Positions 8,375-16,714 of a stretch of DNA of 62,103 nt are shown here, piece after piece (position 1 is the stretch's first letter; every line of letters begins with the position of its first letter). Source of the DNA: Oscillospiraceae bacterium (lineage in GTDB: Bacteria > Bacillota > Clostridia > Oscillospirales > CAG-272); NCBI GenBank assembly GCA_015065385.1, contig SVQK01000114.1, positions 1 to 62,103 of the forward strand, in the 5' to 3' direction. The translations under genes were made by a program, and so were the position numbers. The notes under the pieces were generated by a model, which saw only the letters and a program-made list of their open reading frames with translations, was not told where the DNA came from and ran no database searches.

Positions 8375-8437
8375 GGGACGTTTCAGAAAATTTACGTCCC
8401 TCCCACTGAATGAGCGTACGGATCGTTCCGGGGCCGT
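8375..8437 (-). promoter_or_regulatory. Two hairpins in the nusG-rplK gap, candidate L1-type leader
   Basis: Between nusG and rplK are two perfect inverted repeats: a 7-bp stem 8375-8381/8394-8400 and a 7-bp stem centred near 8424 (CGTACGG with CCGTACG). They lie in the untranslated region directly upstream of rplK. L1 commonly represses rplK-rplA translation by binding a structured leader, so these are candidates for that site or for a processing signal. The function is inference; the inverted repeats are visible. Confidence 0.45.
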
Positions 8438-8464
8438 ACGCCGGACCCCGCGCCGTCGGACTTG

Positions 8465-9013
8465 TCAGTCGGCGGCCTTTTCAACCAGCTTGCGGTCGAG
8501 GTTCACCGGGATATCGCGGCCGACGGTGGAAACCACCACGGTCACCTCTCCGGTCTCCTCGTCGATGCGCGTGAGCTTGCCGCTGTACCCGCGGAAGACG
8601 CCGTCCACGATATTTACCGTGTCGCCCACGGCAAACGCGGACGCGGTGACCTTGAGCGGTTCTTCCTGAATGTACGCGGCCGTTTCCTCGTCGGTCAGCG
8701 GGACGGGCTTGGATCCCGGTCCCACAAAGCCGGTTACGCCGCGGATGTTGCGGACCACATGCCAGGTTTCATCGGTCATGACCATTTTGACGAGGACATA
8801 GGACGGGAAGATCTTCGATTCGACTTCCTTTTCCTTGCCGCCGTCGGATTCCACGACGACCTCCGTCGGGATGCGGATATCGGTGATGCGGTCGCCGAGT
8901 CCGCGGTTTTCGATGATTTTTTCGAGATTGGTCTTGACTTTGTTTTCATAGCCGGAATAGGTATGCACGACATACCATTTCAGGCCTTCGTTCATTTCAT
9001 TGATGTCGCTCAT
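8465..9013 (-). CDS. nusG: Transcription termination/antitermination factor NusG
   Basis: RNA-polymerase-associated elongation factor that modulates pausing, Rho termination and coupling to ribosomes. The 182-residue protein has the NGN domain opening KWYVVHTYSGYENKV (residues 12-26), the FPSYVLVKM core strand, VGFVGPG-type segment GVTGFVGPGSKP, and a C-terminal KOW domain with GDTVNIVDGVFRGYSG. It is preceded by secE in the classic order. A GGGAGA site lies upstream of the ATG. Confidence 0.97.
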   Translation of the reverse strand: MSDINEMNEGLKWYVVHTYSGYENKVKTNLEKIIENRGLGDRITDIRIPTEVVVESDGGKEKEVESKIFPSYVLVKMVMTDETWHVVRNIRGVTGFVGPGSKPVPLTDEETAAYIQEEPLKVTASAFAVGDTVNIVDGVFRGYSGKLTRIDEETGEVTVVVSTVGRDIPVNLDRKLVEKAAD

Positions 9014-9093
9014 CGGTCAGAATCTCTCCCCTGCGAATGAAATCGGAGCAATCCGGGATTCCGGCCCGCGTCCGGTTCTTCTTCCAAAGCGGA

Positions 9094-9363
9094 TCAGAAG
9101 AGACGGGACAGACCGAGGATCGCGGAATTGAACGCGTAGTCAAGAATACCGAGGCATACGGCGCTCACGACGGACACGACGATCACGACGATGCTGTTCT
9201 GCCGGACGGAATCCCAGTTTGCCCAGGTGACCTTCTTGCACTCGGCGCGGACGGTCTTCAACCAGGCGATGGCTCTCTTGAAGAAGGAAGGCTTGTCGTC
9301 CTTTTTCTTCGCGGGTTTCTCCGGGGCCGCGTTTTCGGCGACCTTCTTTTCGTTTTCAGCCAT
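9094..9363 (-). CDS. secE: Preprotein translocase subunit SecE
   Basis: Small essential subunit of the SecYEG channel in the cytoplasmic membrane. The 89-residue protein has a charged Lys-rich N-terminal 25 residues, an amphipathic helix with the conserved ECKKVTW motif (residues 41-47) and one membrane helix (about 57-78). This is the short single-span form usual in Gram-positive bacteria. GGAG lies 7 bases before the ATG. It is encoded between rpmG and nusG. Confidence 0.96.
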   Translation of the reverse strand: MAENEKKVAENAAPEKPAKKKDDKPSFFKRAIAWLKTVRAECKKVTWANWDSVRQNSIVVIVVSVVSAVCLGILDYAFNSAILGLSRLF

Positions 9364-9381
9364 TGTCTAACTCCTTACCGA

Positions 9382-9531
9382 TCACTTCGTCTCTCTGTGG
9401 AGCGTATGTTTGCGGCAGAAACGGCAGTACTTTTTGAGCTCGAGTCTGTCGGGATCGTTCTTCTTGTTCTTCTTCGTGTCATAGTTGCGCTGTTTGCATT
9501 CGCTGCAGGCAAGGGTAATCTTCACTCTCAT
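9382..9531 (-). CDS. rpmG: 50S ribosomal protein L33
   Basis: A 49-residue large-subunit protein at the E site. It is the zinc-binding (C+) form, with CSEC near the N terminus and CRFC near the C terminus, and ends KHTLHRETK as typical. AAGGAGGT lies just before the ATG at 9531; upstream in-frame codons belong to the leader. The gene opens the rpmG-secE-nusG-rplK-rplA transcript. Confidence 0.97.
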   Translation of the reverse strand: MRVKITLACSECKQRNYDTKKNKKNDPDRLELKKYCRFCRKHTLHRETK

Positions 9532-9723
9532 TTCGGCACCTCCTTGAAAATTTAGACAGAGCGGATCGGCCGGTGCTTGTCCGGCTGAGACGCGGTCTGC
9601 CCGATTTTGTACCTCCCTCTGGGCGGGGGGATGCGGTCCCGTCATGACCGGACCGGGAACGCACAAAAAAGAACCCTCTGACAGAGGTACGATTATTATA
9701 CCACACGGATTCCCGTTTGTAAA
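9532..9723 (-). promoter_or_regulatory. Promoter and structured leader of the rpmG-rplA operon
   Basis: On the minus strand TTTACA (9718-9723), a 17-base spacer and TATAAT (9695-9700) form a clear sigma-A promoter. The predicted RNA begins almost at once with a small hairpin (CCTCT 9675-9679 with AGAGG 9683-9687, as read on the plus strand), followed by a run of six T in the transcript sense at 9665-9670. The rest of the leader, about 130 bases to rpmG, is GC-rich with no open frame I trust. The early hairpin could protect the 5' end or attenuate transcription. Confidence 0.7.
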
Positions 9724-9819
9724 GAGGCATGTCGGCGTTTTTTTTCACAAATTCCAGCATCCGGGAAGACCCTCCTTTGTCGGAAAAGCGGGATGGGGCG
9801 CGCATTCTCTTCTCCCGTC

Positions 9820-9848
9820 TTGATTTTCCGGGGGAAATGTGGTAAAAT
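9820..9848 (+). promoter_or_regulatory. Sigma-A promoter for walRK
   Basis: TTGATT at 9820-9825, a 17-base spacer and TAAAAT at 9843-9848. It is divergent from the rpmG promoter at 9695-9723. The sequence between these promoters is the only other non-coding DNA in 9532-9906, and I see no further feature in it. Confidence 0.65.
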
Positions 9849-9906
9849 ACAATCGGTACAATATCGAAAGCCGGGTTGGGCATACTGTGGACGGAGGGAT
9901 GCCGCT

Positions 9907-10623
9907 TTGGACGAAAAGAAACGAATCCTTGTGGTGGAGGACGAGAAGAACATCGCAACCGTTCTCTCCTACAACATCAAAAAAGAAGGCTACGACTGCG
10001 ACGTGGCGTACGACGGCGAAACGGGCCTGAATATGGCGCTGACCGGCGGTTACGATCTTCTGCTGCTCGATATCATGCTCCCCCGCATGACCGGATTCGA
10101 GATCTGCGAGCAGGTGCGCATGAAGAGTCAGGTTCCGATCATATTCGTGACCGCGCGCGAGGAGGACAAGGACAAGATCTTAGGCCTCGAGACCGGGGCG
10201 GACGATTACGTCACCAAGCCATTCTCCTTCAAGGAACTCATGGCGAGAGTGCGCGCCAACATCCGCCGTTCCTCCGGAGAGGTGGTCCGCCGGAAAGAGG
10301 AGGAAACCGCAAGGCGCGGCGTCCTCCGCATCGGGGATCTCGAAATCGACCGGGAACGGTATTCCGTCACCAAGGACGGGGAACCGGTCGAACTGTCGAA
10401 GAAGGACTACGATCTGATCCTCTTCCTCGCCGAGAACGTGGGGACCGCCTTCACCAGAGAAGAGCTTCTCGAAAAGATCTGGGGCTACGACGGGTACTTC
10501 GGCGATATCCGCACCGTGGACGTCACCGTCAGCCGCATCCGCAAGAAGATCGAGCGCGACCCGGCCCGTCCGGAATACCTGATGACCAAGCGCGGCGTGG
10601 GCTATTTCCTGAACGCCCGGTAA
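9907..10623 (+). CDS. walR: Response regulator, WalR/YycF type (OmpR family)
   Basis: A 238-residue DNA-binding response regulator. The receiver domain occupies residues 4-120 with acidic pocket VVEDE, phospho-acceptor Asp55 (LLLLDIMLP), VTAREED switch Thr and VTKPF lysine. A winged-helix Trans_Reg_C domain follows from about 145, ending KRGVGYFLN. The start is taken as TTG at 9907, because GGAGGG lies 7 bases upstream and it gives the usual family length; an ATG further upstream adds 38 unlike residues. The next genes are the cognate kinase and YycH/YycI-like proteins, so the likely role is control of peptidoglycan turnover genes. Confidence 0.9.
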   Translation: MDEKKRILVVEDEKNIATVLSYNIKKEGYDCDVAYDGETGLNMALTGGYDLLLLDIMLPRMTGFEICEQVRMKSQVPIIFVTAREEDKDKILGLETGADDYVTKPFSFKELMARVRANIRRSSGEVVRRKEEETARRGVLRIGDLEIDRERYSVTKDGEPVELSKKDYDLILFLAENVGTAFTREELLEKIWGYDGYFGDIRTVDVTVSRIRKKIERDPARPEYLMTKRGVGYFLNAR

Positions 10624-10627
10624 TACC

Positions 10628-12478
10628 ATGCTGAAAAGTCTGTATTTCAAGATCGTCCTGATCCTTCTGATCTTCATCGTGGCGGTCATGGCGGCGGTCG
10701 GGGCGATCCTGCTCAACGGCGTCACATCCTTCTACATGGACGACTTCGCCGCTCAGATGACGGAGTGTTTCGAGCCGGAAGGGTTCCTCATGCGGGATCT
10801 GACGGAGGCGGCGCGCGCGGAGAACGCCCCTTCCCGGATGAAGGACGTGCTTTCCTCGTACCGGAATATCCTCGGCATCGACGAATTCCGGAACTATTAT
10901 GTGCTGAATACGGACGGGGATACGCTCTACGGATCGGATCCGGAGCTTGGGGCCGAATTGATCATGACGCCGAACCTGCTCTCCGCGATTTCCGGTTCGG
11001 AGACCAATCTCCGGGGCGGCGGCATGGACTACGCGGACTGGGCGGTGCGCATCCATCCCGAAGGGAAAGGAACATCCGAGGAGTCCGGCGACTGCGTGGT
11101 CTATATCAAGGACTCGCTGGAGGAGATGCGGCAGCTCAACTCCGTCCTCTTTTCGATCATCATTCAATCCATGATCATCGGCGTGCTGATCGCGGTGCTT
11201 CTCTCCTTCTTCCTTGCGAAGTCCATTTCCTCCCCCCTGCAGAGCCTGACCTACGACACCCAGCTCGTCGCCTCCGGGGAGTTCAGTCATGAGATCGAAG
11301 TCAGCTCGGCGGACGAAATCGGCGTTCTGGCCGAGAATTTCAACTACATGAAGGAACGGCTCCGGTCCACGCTGGACGAGGTCAACGGGGAGCGCCAGAA
11401 GCTCGACACGGTGCTCAGCGGCATGCGCGACGCCGTGGTAGCCTTCATGGCGGACGGGACGGTGCTCCATTCCAACGTCAGCGCGGAGGAGCTCTTCGGG
11501 GACGAGCTGCGGGAAAACCGCCTGATGCTGGACGACTGCCTCGAAAAGCTGGATCTCCCCATGACGGACGGGATCGACGGGCTGGACCTCACGACCGCAG
11601 ACGGCGTGGAGATCACCCGGGACGGATACATCTTCCACGACCGCATCACGGACGGCAAGGTGTACGACGTCGGATACGCCCGGCTCCGCTACTCCCCCGA
11701 CGACGGCGCGGAACAGGAGATCGGCTGCGTCTTCATCATTCACGACGTGACGGCCCGGTACGAGCTGGACAAGAGCCGCCGGGAGTTCGTCGCCAACGTC
11801 TCCCACGAGCTGAACACGCCGCTCACCGCCATCAAGGGAGCGACCGAGACAGTGCGGGCCGATCCGGAGATGGATCCGGACACGCGGGATTACTTTCTCG
11901 ACATGGTCCTCTCCGAAAGCGACCGGATGCACCGCATCGTCTCGGATCTTCTGACCCTGTCCCGGCTGGACAACAACCGAACCAAATGGGACATCGAGAC
12001 CTTTGACATGCGCGCGTTCATCCGCCGGATCTGCGAGGTCATGCGTCCCGAGCTGACCGCCCACCGCCACAGAGTCACGTTCGGCTCGGAGCGGAACATG
12101 CCCGAGATCACAGCCGATCGCCAGCGCATTGAGCAGGTCGTCATCAACATCCTGTCCAATTCCATCAAGTACACTCCGGACGGCGGGCAGATCGACATCG
12201 TCCTCACCCACAAGAAAAAGCAGACCGTGACGCTGACCGTGCGGGACAACGGCTCCGGCATCCCGGAAGAGGATCTGGAGCACCTGTTCGAGCGGTTCTA
12301 CCGTGTGGAAAAGTCCCGCACGCAGGACGCCGGCGGCACCGGACTGGGACTCGCCATCGCCAAGGAGCTGGTGGAAGCGCACGGAGGCACCATCACCATC
12401 GCCAGCAAGCTCGGAGAGGGAACGACCGTGAAGATCGAGCTCCCCGTGGAATGCCGTCTGAAAACGGAGAAGAACTGA
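10628..12478 (+). CDS. walK: Sensor histidine kinase, WalK/YycG type
   Basis: A 616-residue membrane kinase. Membrane helices lie at about residues 7-30 and 175-196 around an extracellular sensor domain. A HAMP segment (about 197-250), a PAS domain (about 255-375), a HisKA domain with phospho-acceptor His393 in SHELNTPL, and a HATPase domain with DNGSGIPEEDLEHLFERF and GGTGLGLAI follow. Asn replaces the usual Arg after HEL. The ATG lies 4 bases after the walR stop with no good Shine-Dalgarno sequence, so translation is probably coupled. It phosphorylates WalR and is expected to be inhibited by the YycH/YycI pair encoded next. Confidence 0.92.
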   Translation: MLKSLYFKIVLILLIFIVAVMAAVGAILLNGVTSFYMDDFAAQMTECFEPEGFLMRDLTEAARAENAPSRMKDVLSSYRNILGIDEFRNYYVLNTDGDTLYGSDPELGAELIMTPNLLSAISGSETNLRGGGMDYADWAVRIHPEGKGTSEESGDCVVYIKDSLEEMRQLNSVLFSIIIQSMIIGVLIAVLLSFFLAKSISSPLQSLTYDTQLVASGEFSHEIEVSSADEIGVLAENFNYMKERLRSTLDEVNGERQKLDTVLSGMRDAVVAFMADGTVLHSNVSAEELFGDELRENRLMLDDCLEKLDLPMTDGIDGLDLTTADGVEITRDGYIFHDRITDGKVYDVGYARLRYSPDDGAEQEIGCVFIIHDVTARYELDKSRREFVANVSHELNTPLTAIKGATETVRADPEMDPDTRDYFLDMVLSESDRMHRIVSDLLTLSRLDNNRTKWDIETFDMRAFIRRICEVMRPELTAHRHRVTFGSERNMPEITADRQRIEQVVINILSNSIKYTPDGGQIDIVLTHKKKQTVTLTVRDNGSGIPEEDLEHLFERFYRVEKSRTQDAGGTGLGLAIAKELVEAHGGTITIASKLGEGTTVKIELPVECRLKTEKN

Positions 12479-12481
12479 CGG

Positions 12482-13855
12482 ATGGACGCGATGAAAAAGA
12501 AAAAAACGGGCGTCCGGATCGCGCTGGCCGTGACGGCGGTCCTGCTCGCCATTCTGATCTATCTGACGGTCTCCCTGATCGCCGCGTTCCGCCGGAATTC
12601 CGCCCGGGCGCCGGATTTCGATCTCATGGCCGTGACGGCGGACCGTTCGGGAGCGGCGACGGATATTTCCTCCTGCCTTCTTCCGGAGTTTGCCGGAGTG
12701 ACGGCGGGCGGCGTCCGGGGAGCTATCGTCGGTTCGGAGTACGCCATGCGCGAGCTCACCTCCCTGATTTATCCCGCCCTGAGCGAGGCCATGGAGGAGG
12801 GAACGCTGCGGGAAGGATCGGCCGAGGACTGGAAAGCCTTCGCGGACGCCGAGAGCTCGGTTTATCTCAGATGGCATACGGAGCTCCCCGACGCGGCGGC
12901 TGCCCTCTTTGCCTCCGGGGACGGTTCCGGACGGGCGGCGGCGAGCGGAGGCGGCTATCAGTCAGAGGTATTCCTAACCCCCTACGTCCGCGGCGGAAAT
13001 ACGGCGGAGGCGGCTTTGCGGAGCGCGGACGGCACGGTGCGGCTTCTGACCGTGACCATGCCGAAGACGATTCTGGCGGGCGAGGATCTGACGCGGTTTG
13101 TCCGGTCCTTCCGCAACTCTCTGAACGCCTTTGTTTTCCGGGAATCCGGGGACAGGATCCAGCCCGTCGTGACGGAACGGGTGAGCGCCCGCTGCATCCT
13201 CATGACCTGCGAGACCGCCTCGTTCATTCTGAACAGCACTTCGGAGCGGAACGCGCTCTTGATTCTGTTCGGCCTTAACCCGGACAAGCTGCTTTCCACC
13301 CGCGCGGAGCCGGACGGAGGAACCAGCTTTGTCGAATCCCGCGGAGAGCTGTACACGGGCGCGTCGTACGTCCGGTTCCGTTCCGCCTCGGACAACGGCA
13401 TCGGGCTGCAGTCCCTGATCGGCTACGCGGACAACGTCGGGCTGGCGGAGTATATTCAGGCCTCGCTGAAGATCTTTGAAGGGATCCGCTCGGTGAACCG
13501 CTGGCTGGCCGGGGGCGACGCGCAGCTTCTTCTGACCGGGGTATATGCCTCCGACGGGGTTGTGCGCCTGTCCTTCTCCTATTCCTTTGACAACATGCTC
13601 ATTGCGGTAGGGGAAGAGGCGTTTGCCGTCACCTTCGAAGGGGGATATGTGAGCGAGGCGTCCCTTTACACGGTCGCGGTCCGGAATCAGGGTTCGCGCG
13701 AGAGCATTCTCACCGGCTCCTGGTTCTACCGCTGGATCGAGTCGGCAAAGGGAACGCCAGACCGGATCTCCCTCGTCTATCCCGCCGATTTCGTATCGGA
13801 ATTCGTCGCCCCCGTATGGTCGGGAGAGCGTGTTTTGCAGAATGAAAGATCCTGA
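12482..13855 (+). CDS. yycH: YycH-like regulator of the WalK kinase
   Basis: A 457-residue protein with a lysine-rich start, one membrane helix (about residues 11-34) and a large extracellular remainder. Sequence similarity to YycH cannot be judged strongly by eye; the call rests on position between walK and a YycI-like gene, the length (YycH is about 450 residues) and the single N-terminal anchor. In Bacilli, YycH and YycI form a membrane complex that tunes WalK. The start overlaps the promoter-proximal end of nothing else and lies 3 bases after walK. Confidence 0.65.
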   Translation: MDAMKKKKTGVRIALAVTAVLLAILIYLTVSLIAAFRRNSARAPDFDLMAVTADRSGAATDISSCLLPEFAGVTAGGVRGAIVGSEYAMRELTSLIYPALSEAMEEGTLREGSAEDWKAFADAESSVYLRWHTELPDAAAALFASGDGSGRAAASGGGYQSEVFLTPYVRGGNTAEAALRSADGTVRLLTVTMPKTILAGEDLTRFVRSFRNSLNAFVFRESGDRIQPVVTERVSARCILMTCETASFILNSTSERNALLILFGLNPDKLLSTRAEPDGGTSFVESRGELYTGASYVRFRSASDNGIGLQSLIGYADNVGLAEYIQASLKIFEGIRSVNRWLAGGDAQLLLTGVYASDGVVRLSFSYSFDNMLIAVGEEAFAVTFEGGYVSEASLYTVAVRNQGSRESILTGSWFYRWIESAKGTPDRISLVYPADFVSEFVAPVWSGERVLQNERS

Positions 13856-13903
13856 CCCGGATCCGGAAGGTCCGGACTGTGCTGAGCGAAAGGAGGGGAG
13901 CGT

Positions 13904-14821
13904 ATGCAGAGCGGACGCGTCGCGGCGGTATTGGCGGTCATTCTGGCGGTGTCCTGCCTGATCCTCGGCGCGGTGCTGGAGGAAGTGCGCCGCGCGGGGA
14001 ACACCCTTCCGGATTCCGCGGTCGAAGATCTGATCTCCTCTCTCGAAGAATCCGGGATCTCGGCGGACCCTTCCCTCGTATCCGGAAAACGGGAGACGGC
14101 GGCGGTCTATGTGCTTGACTCCGGGGACTACGCCCTGACCGTGGCCTCCCTTCTCTCGGGAAGCAGACCGGCCAGAACCTATGCTGCTCCGGACGGGGAG
14201 ATCTTCCTCATGGAAAACGGCGCGCGGCTGGATTTCGGCGAGGACTTTTCCTTCCGCTACAGCCGCGGCGGGGAGCGCGTGGAGGAATCCCGCCTGTTCG
14301 ACATGGCTCCTCCGACCGTGATGCTCAGCGAAGAGCGGCAGGCGAAGGTCGCAGAGATCGTGGCCGATTTTCTCGACGCCGGGAGCGGGGCGTTCCGTTC
14401 GGCGGGAGGCCGGGGCGTGGACGTGCGGTGCCTGACGGACGCGGTTTGGGAAAACGACGGGATTCAGTACGCCCTCTGTTCCCGCACCGTGGACGGCATG
14501 AGGATCGCCGCCAACCGCGTGATCTGCGCCATCCGCGGGGATGAGGTGACGGAGGCGTGGGGGACATGGTATTTCCTCACCGCCGCCGAATCCTATTCCG
14601 CACCTCTCATCGACACGCTGAATATCCTGTTCAATATGAAGAAGGAAATCGGGGCGTCGGAGGAGCGGGTCAGGGTGGAGTCCGTCACCCTCTGTTACTC
14701 CCTCTACTTCCTCGGCGACCGGGAAGGCTTCTGCCTCATCCCGTGCTGGCAGGTGGCGACCGACACCCGGGGCAGCTACCTCTTCAACGCGCTGGATGGT
14801 ACTTTTTATACAAATAACTGA
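13904..14821 (+). CDS. yycI: YycI-like regulator of the WalK kinase
   Basis: A 305-residue protein with an N-terminal membrane helix (about residues 6-25) and an extracellular domain. The C-terminal segment LIPCWQVATDTRG, then YLFNALDG, matches the end of YycI-family proteins, which close with a Trp-containing strand and a NA.TG turn. AAAGGAGGGG precedes the ATG. With the gene before it, it completes a walR-walK-yycH-yycI order. No yycJ-type hydrolase follows; murA comes next under its own promoter. Confidence 0.7.
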   Translation: MQSGRVAAVLAVILAVSCLILGAVLEEVRRAGNTLPDSAVEDLISSLEESGISADPSLVSGKRETAAVYVLDSGDYALTVASLLSGSRPARTYAAPDGEIFLMENGARLDFGEDFSFRYSRGGERVEESRLFDMAPPTVMLSEERQAKVAEIVADFLDAGSGAFRSAGGRGVDVRCLTDAVWENDGIQYALCSRTVDGMRIAANRVICAIRGDEVTEAWGTWYFLTAAESYSAPLIDTLNILFNMKKEIGASEERVRVESVTLCYSLYFLGDREGFCLIPCWQVATDTRGSYLFNALDGTFYTNN

Positions 14822-14893
14822 CAAAAAACGACGGAAAAATTGTCTTGATTTGCCATGAAGTTTTAACTTTATGAAAATCCTTCCGGGAGACAC

Positions 14894-14922
14894 TTCCATT
14901 CGGGGCTCCAAACTGATATAAT
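14894..14922 (+). promoter_or_regulatory. Promoter and leader of murA
   Basis: TTCCAT (14894-14899), a 17-base spacer and TATAAT (14917-14922). The -35 is weak and the -10 is perfect. The leader to the murA ATG is about 155 bases and contains a small GAGCG/CGCTC hairpin; I see no known riboswitch in it. Confidence 0.6.
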
Positions 14923-15083
14923 AGTACAGCATAGTATCATGCACTCCTATCCCCTGCTGTCTGTCGGCGAGCGGAAAACGCTCCCGTAAAGATATATCGG
15001 CGGCCCCGGCCGGACGACGCTCCGGTCAGGTCAGGCCGCATGTCAGCACGCCTACTTCTATCCAAGAAAGGCCCGGTAACCAC

Positions 15084-16373
15084 ATGGAAAAAATCGTTGT
15101 CAGCGGAGGCGCTCCTCTGTTCGGTCAGGTTGAAATCTCCGGATCGAAGAACGCCGCCCTGCCTATCATATACGCGTGCGTCCTCGTAAAAGGGAAGTGC
15201 GTCCTCGAAAATATCCCCGACGTCTCCGACATCCGCGTTTCTCTCCAGATTTTGAGAGGGATCGGCGCGGAGGTCAGAATGCTCTCCCGGGGCGTCTGGG
15301 AAATCGACTGCACGAACGTCGAGGCGGGACGCTCCGATTACGAGCTGGTGCGGAAAATCCGCGGCTCCTACTACCTTCTCGGCTCCGAGTTCGGTCGGTT
15401 CGGCCGCGCGAAGGTCGGTCTGCCCGGCGGATGCAATTTCGGCGTCCGGCCCATCGATCAGCACATCAAGGGCTTCGAGGCTCTCGGAGGCCGGGTCTGT
15501 ACCGAGGGCGGCTACGTCGAGATCGAATCCGACGACGGCGCGGCGGGCGCGAACATCTTCTTTGACCTTTCCTCCGTCGGCGCGACCCTGAACGTCATGA
15601 TCGCGGCGGCGACGGCGGACGGCGTCACGGTGATCGACAACGCGGCGAGAGAGCCCCATGTAGTGGACTGCGCCAACTTCCTCAACACCTGCGGAGCGCA
15701 GATCAGCGGCGCGGGCTCGGACGTCATCAAGATCAAGGGCGTGAAGGAGCTGCACGGCTGCACCTACGCCATCATCCCCGATATGATCGAGGCGGGATCC
15801 TTCATGGTGGCGACCGTGGCGACCCGCGGCTCCGTGAAAATCACCAACGTCATTCCGAAGCATCTGGAATCCGTCACCGCGAAACTCGTCGAGTGCGGCG
15901 CGGAGGTGGAGGAATTCGACGACGCGGTCATGGTGACCTCCGGATCTTCCATCCGGCGCACCTCCGTGAAGACCCTCCCCTATCCCGGATTCCCCACCGA
16001 TATGCACCCCCAGATGGCCGCCCTGCTCTGTACGGCGGAAGGCGTCAGCTACATCAACGAAAGCATTTTTGAAAACCGGTTCCGCTATGTGGAAGAACTG
16101 CGCAGAATGGGCGCGCGGATCAAGGTGGACGGGCGCATCCTCGTTATCGAAGGCGGAGCTCCCATGAGTCCCGCTCCCGTGATTGCAACGGATCTGAGAG
16201 GCGGCGTGGCCGTGATGATCGCCGCGCTGACCGTCAAGGGCGTGACGGAGATTTCCGAAATCCAGCTGATCGAGCGCGGATACGACGATATCTGCGGCAA
16301 GCTCCGTTCCCTCGGCGCGGATATCCGCAAGGTCGTCCTCCCCGACGAGGCCCTCCTTCCGAAGGCAAACTGA
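15084..16373 (+). CDS. murA: UDP-N-acetylglucosamine 1-carboxyvinyltransferase
   Basis: First committed step of peptidoglycan synthesis: transfer of enolpyruvate from PEP to UDP-GlcNAc in the cytoplasm. The 429-residue length is standard. It has the SGSKNAALP motif with Lys22-Asn23 and the LPGGCNFGVRP loop, whose Cys117 is the fosfomycin-target cysteine, so fosfomycin sensitivity at the target is expected. The late YPGFPTDMHPQ segment carries the catalytic Asp. Its place after the Wal locus groups cell-wall control with cell-wall synthesis. Confidence 0.97.
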   Translation: MEKIVVSGGAPLFGQVEISGSKNAALPIIYACVLVKGKCVLENIPDVSDIRVSLQILRGIGAEVRMLSRGVWEIDCTNVEAGRSDYELVRKIRGSYYLLGSEFGRFGRAKVGLPGGCNFGVRPIDQHIKGFEALGGRVCTEGGYVEIESDDGAAGANIFFDLSSVGATLNVMIAAATADGVTVIDNAAREPHVVDCANFLNTCGAQISGAGSDVIKIKGVKELHGCTYAIIPDMIEAGSFMVATVATRGSVKITNVIPKHLESVTAKLVECGAEVEEFDDAVMVTSGSSIRRTSVKTLPYPGFPTDMHPQMAALLCTAEGVSYINESIFENRFRYVEELRRMGARIKVDGRILVIEGGAPMSPAPVIATDLRGGVAVMIAALTVKGVTEISEIQLIERGYDDICGKLRSLGADIRKVVLPDEALLPKAN

Positions 16374-16424
16374 ACCCGGAGCCCGGACTTTTCACTCAGA
16401 AATGAAATTAAGGATGGATTTCAA

Positions 16425-16637
16425 ATGAAGGTTACCCTCGAAACCGTGATCGGCGATATCGTGGACTGCGACGAAAACACAGCCGACATCTTCCTCGCGT
16501 CCGGCATGCACTGCATCACCTGCCCGGTGTCCCGCATGGAGACAGTGGAGGAGGCCGCCATGGTTCACGGCGTTGACGCGGAGGAGCTGGTCGGAAAGCT
16601 CAACGCGTATTTTGAATCCAAAAACAAACAAGCATAA
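16425..16637 (+). CDS. DUF1858 domain protein
   Basis: A 70-residue protein of the DUF1858 (hybrid-cluster-associated redox disulfide) family. It has the GMHCITCPVSRMETVEEAA signature, with a C-x2-C pair at about residues 28-31. The family is proposed to be a redox or metal-handling module, but the biochemical role is not established. It lies 51 bases after murA with no promoter visible, so it is probably read through from murA. A terminator follows. Confidence 0.8.
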   Translation: MKVTLETVIGDIVDCDENTADIFLASGMHCITCPVSRMETVEEAAMVHGVDAEELVGKLNAYFESKNKQA

Positions 16638-16650
16638 GGTGAGGGAGAAG

Positions 16651-16672
16651 GCGGGCGAAGTGCCTGCTTTTT
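16651..16672 (+). terminator. Intrinsic terminator after the DUF1858 gene
   Basis: GCGGGC (16651-16656) pairs with GCCTGC (16662-16667) across a 5-base loop, with one G-T pair, followed by five T. It would end the murA transcript. Confidence 0.7.
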
Positions 16673-16714
16673 CTCTTTTGATCGTCTGATACGGGATCAG
16701 GGGGAGGGATCGGC

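Noticed and set aside
10529..14944. Two long minus-strand frames opposite walK, yycH and yycI
   Set aside because: They contradict the recognisable kinase and regulator genes and lack domains or start signals.
14923..15083. Riboswitch in the murA leader
   Set aside because: Only a small hairpin is visible; no T-box, PreQ1, glycine, TPP or SAM core motif could be recognised.
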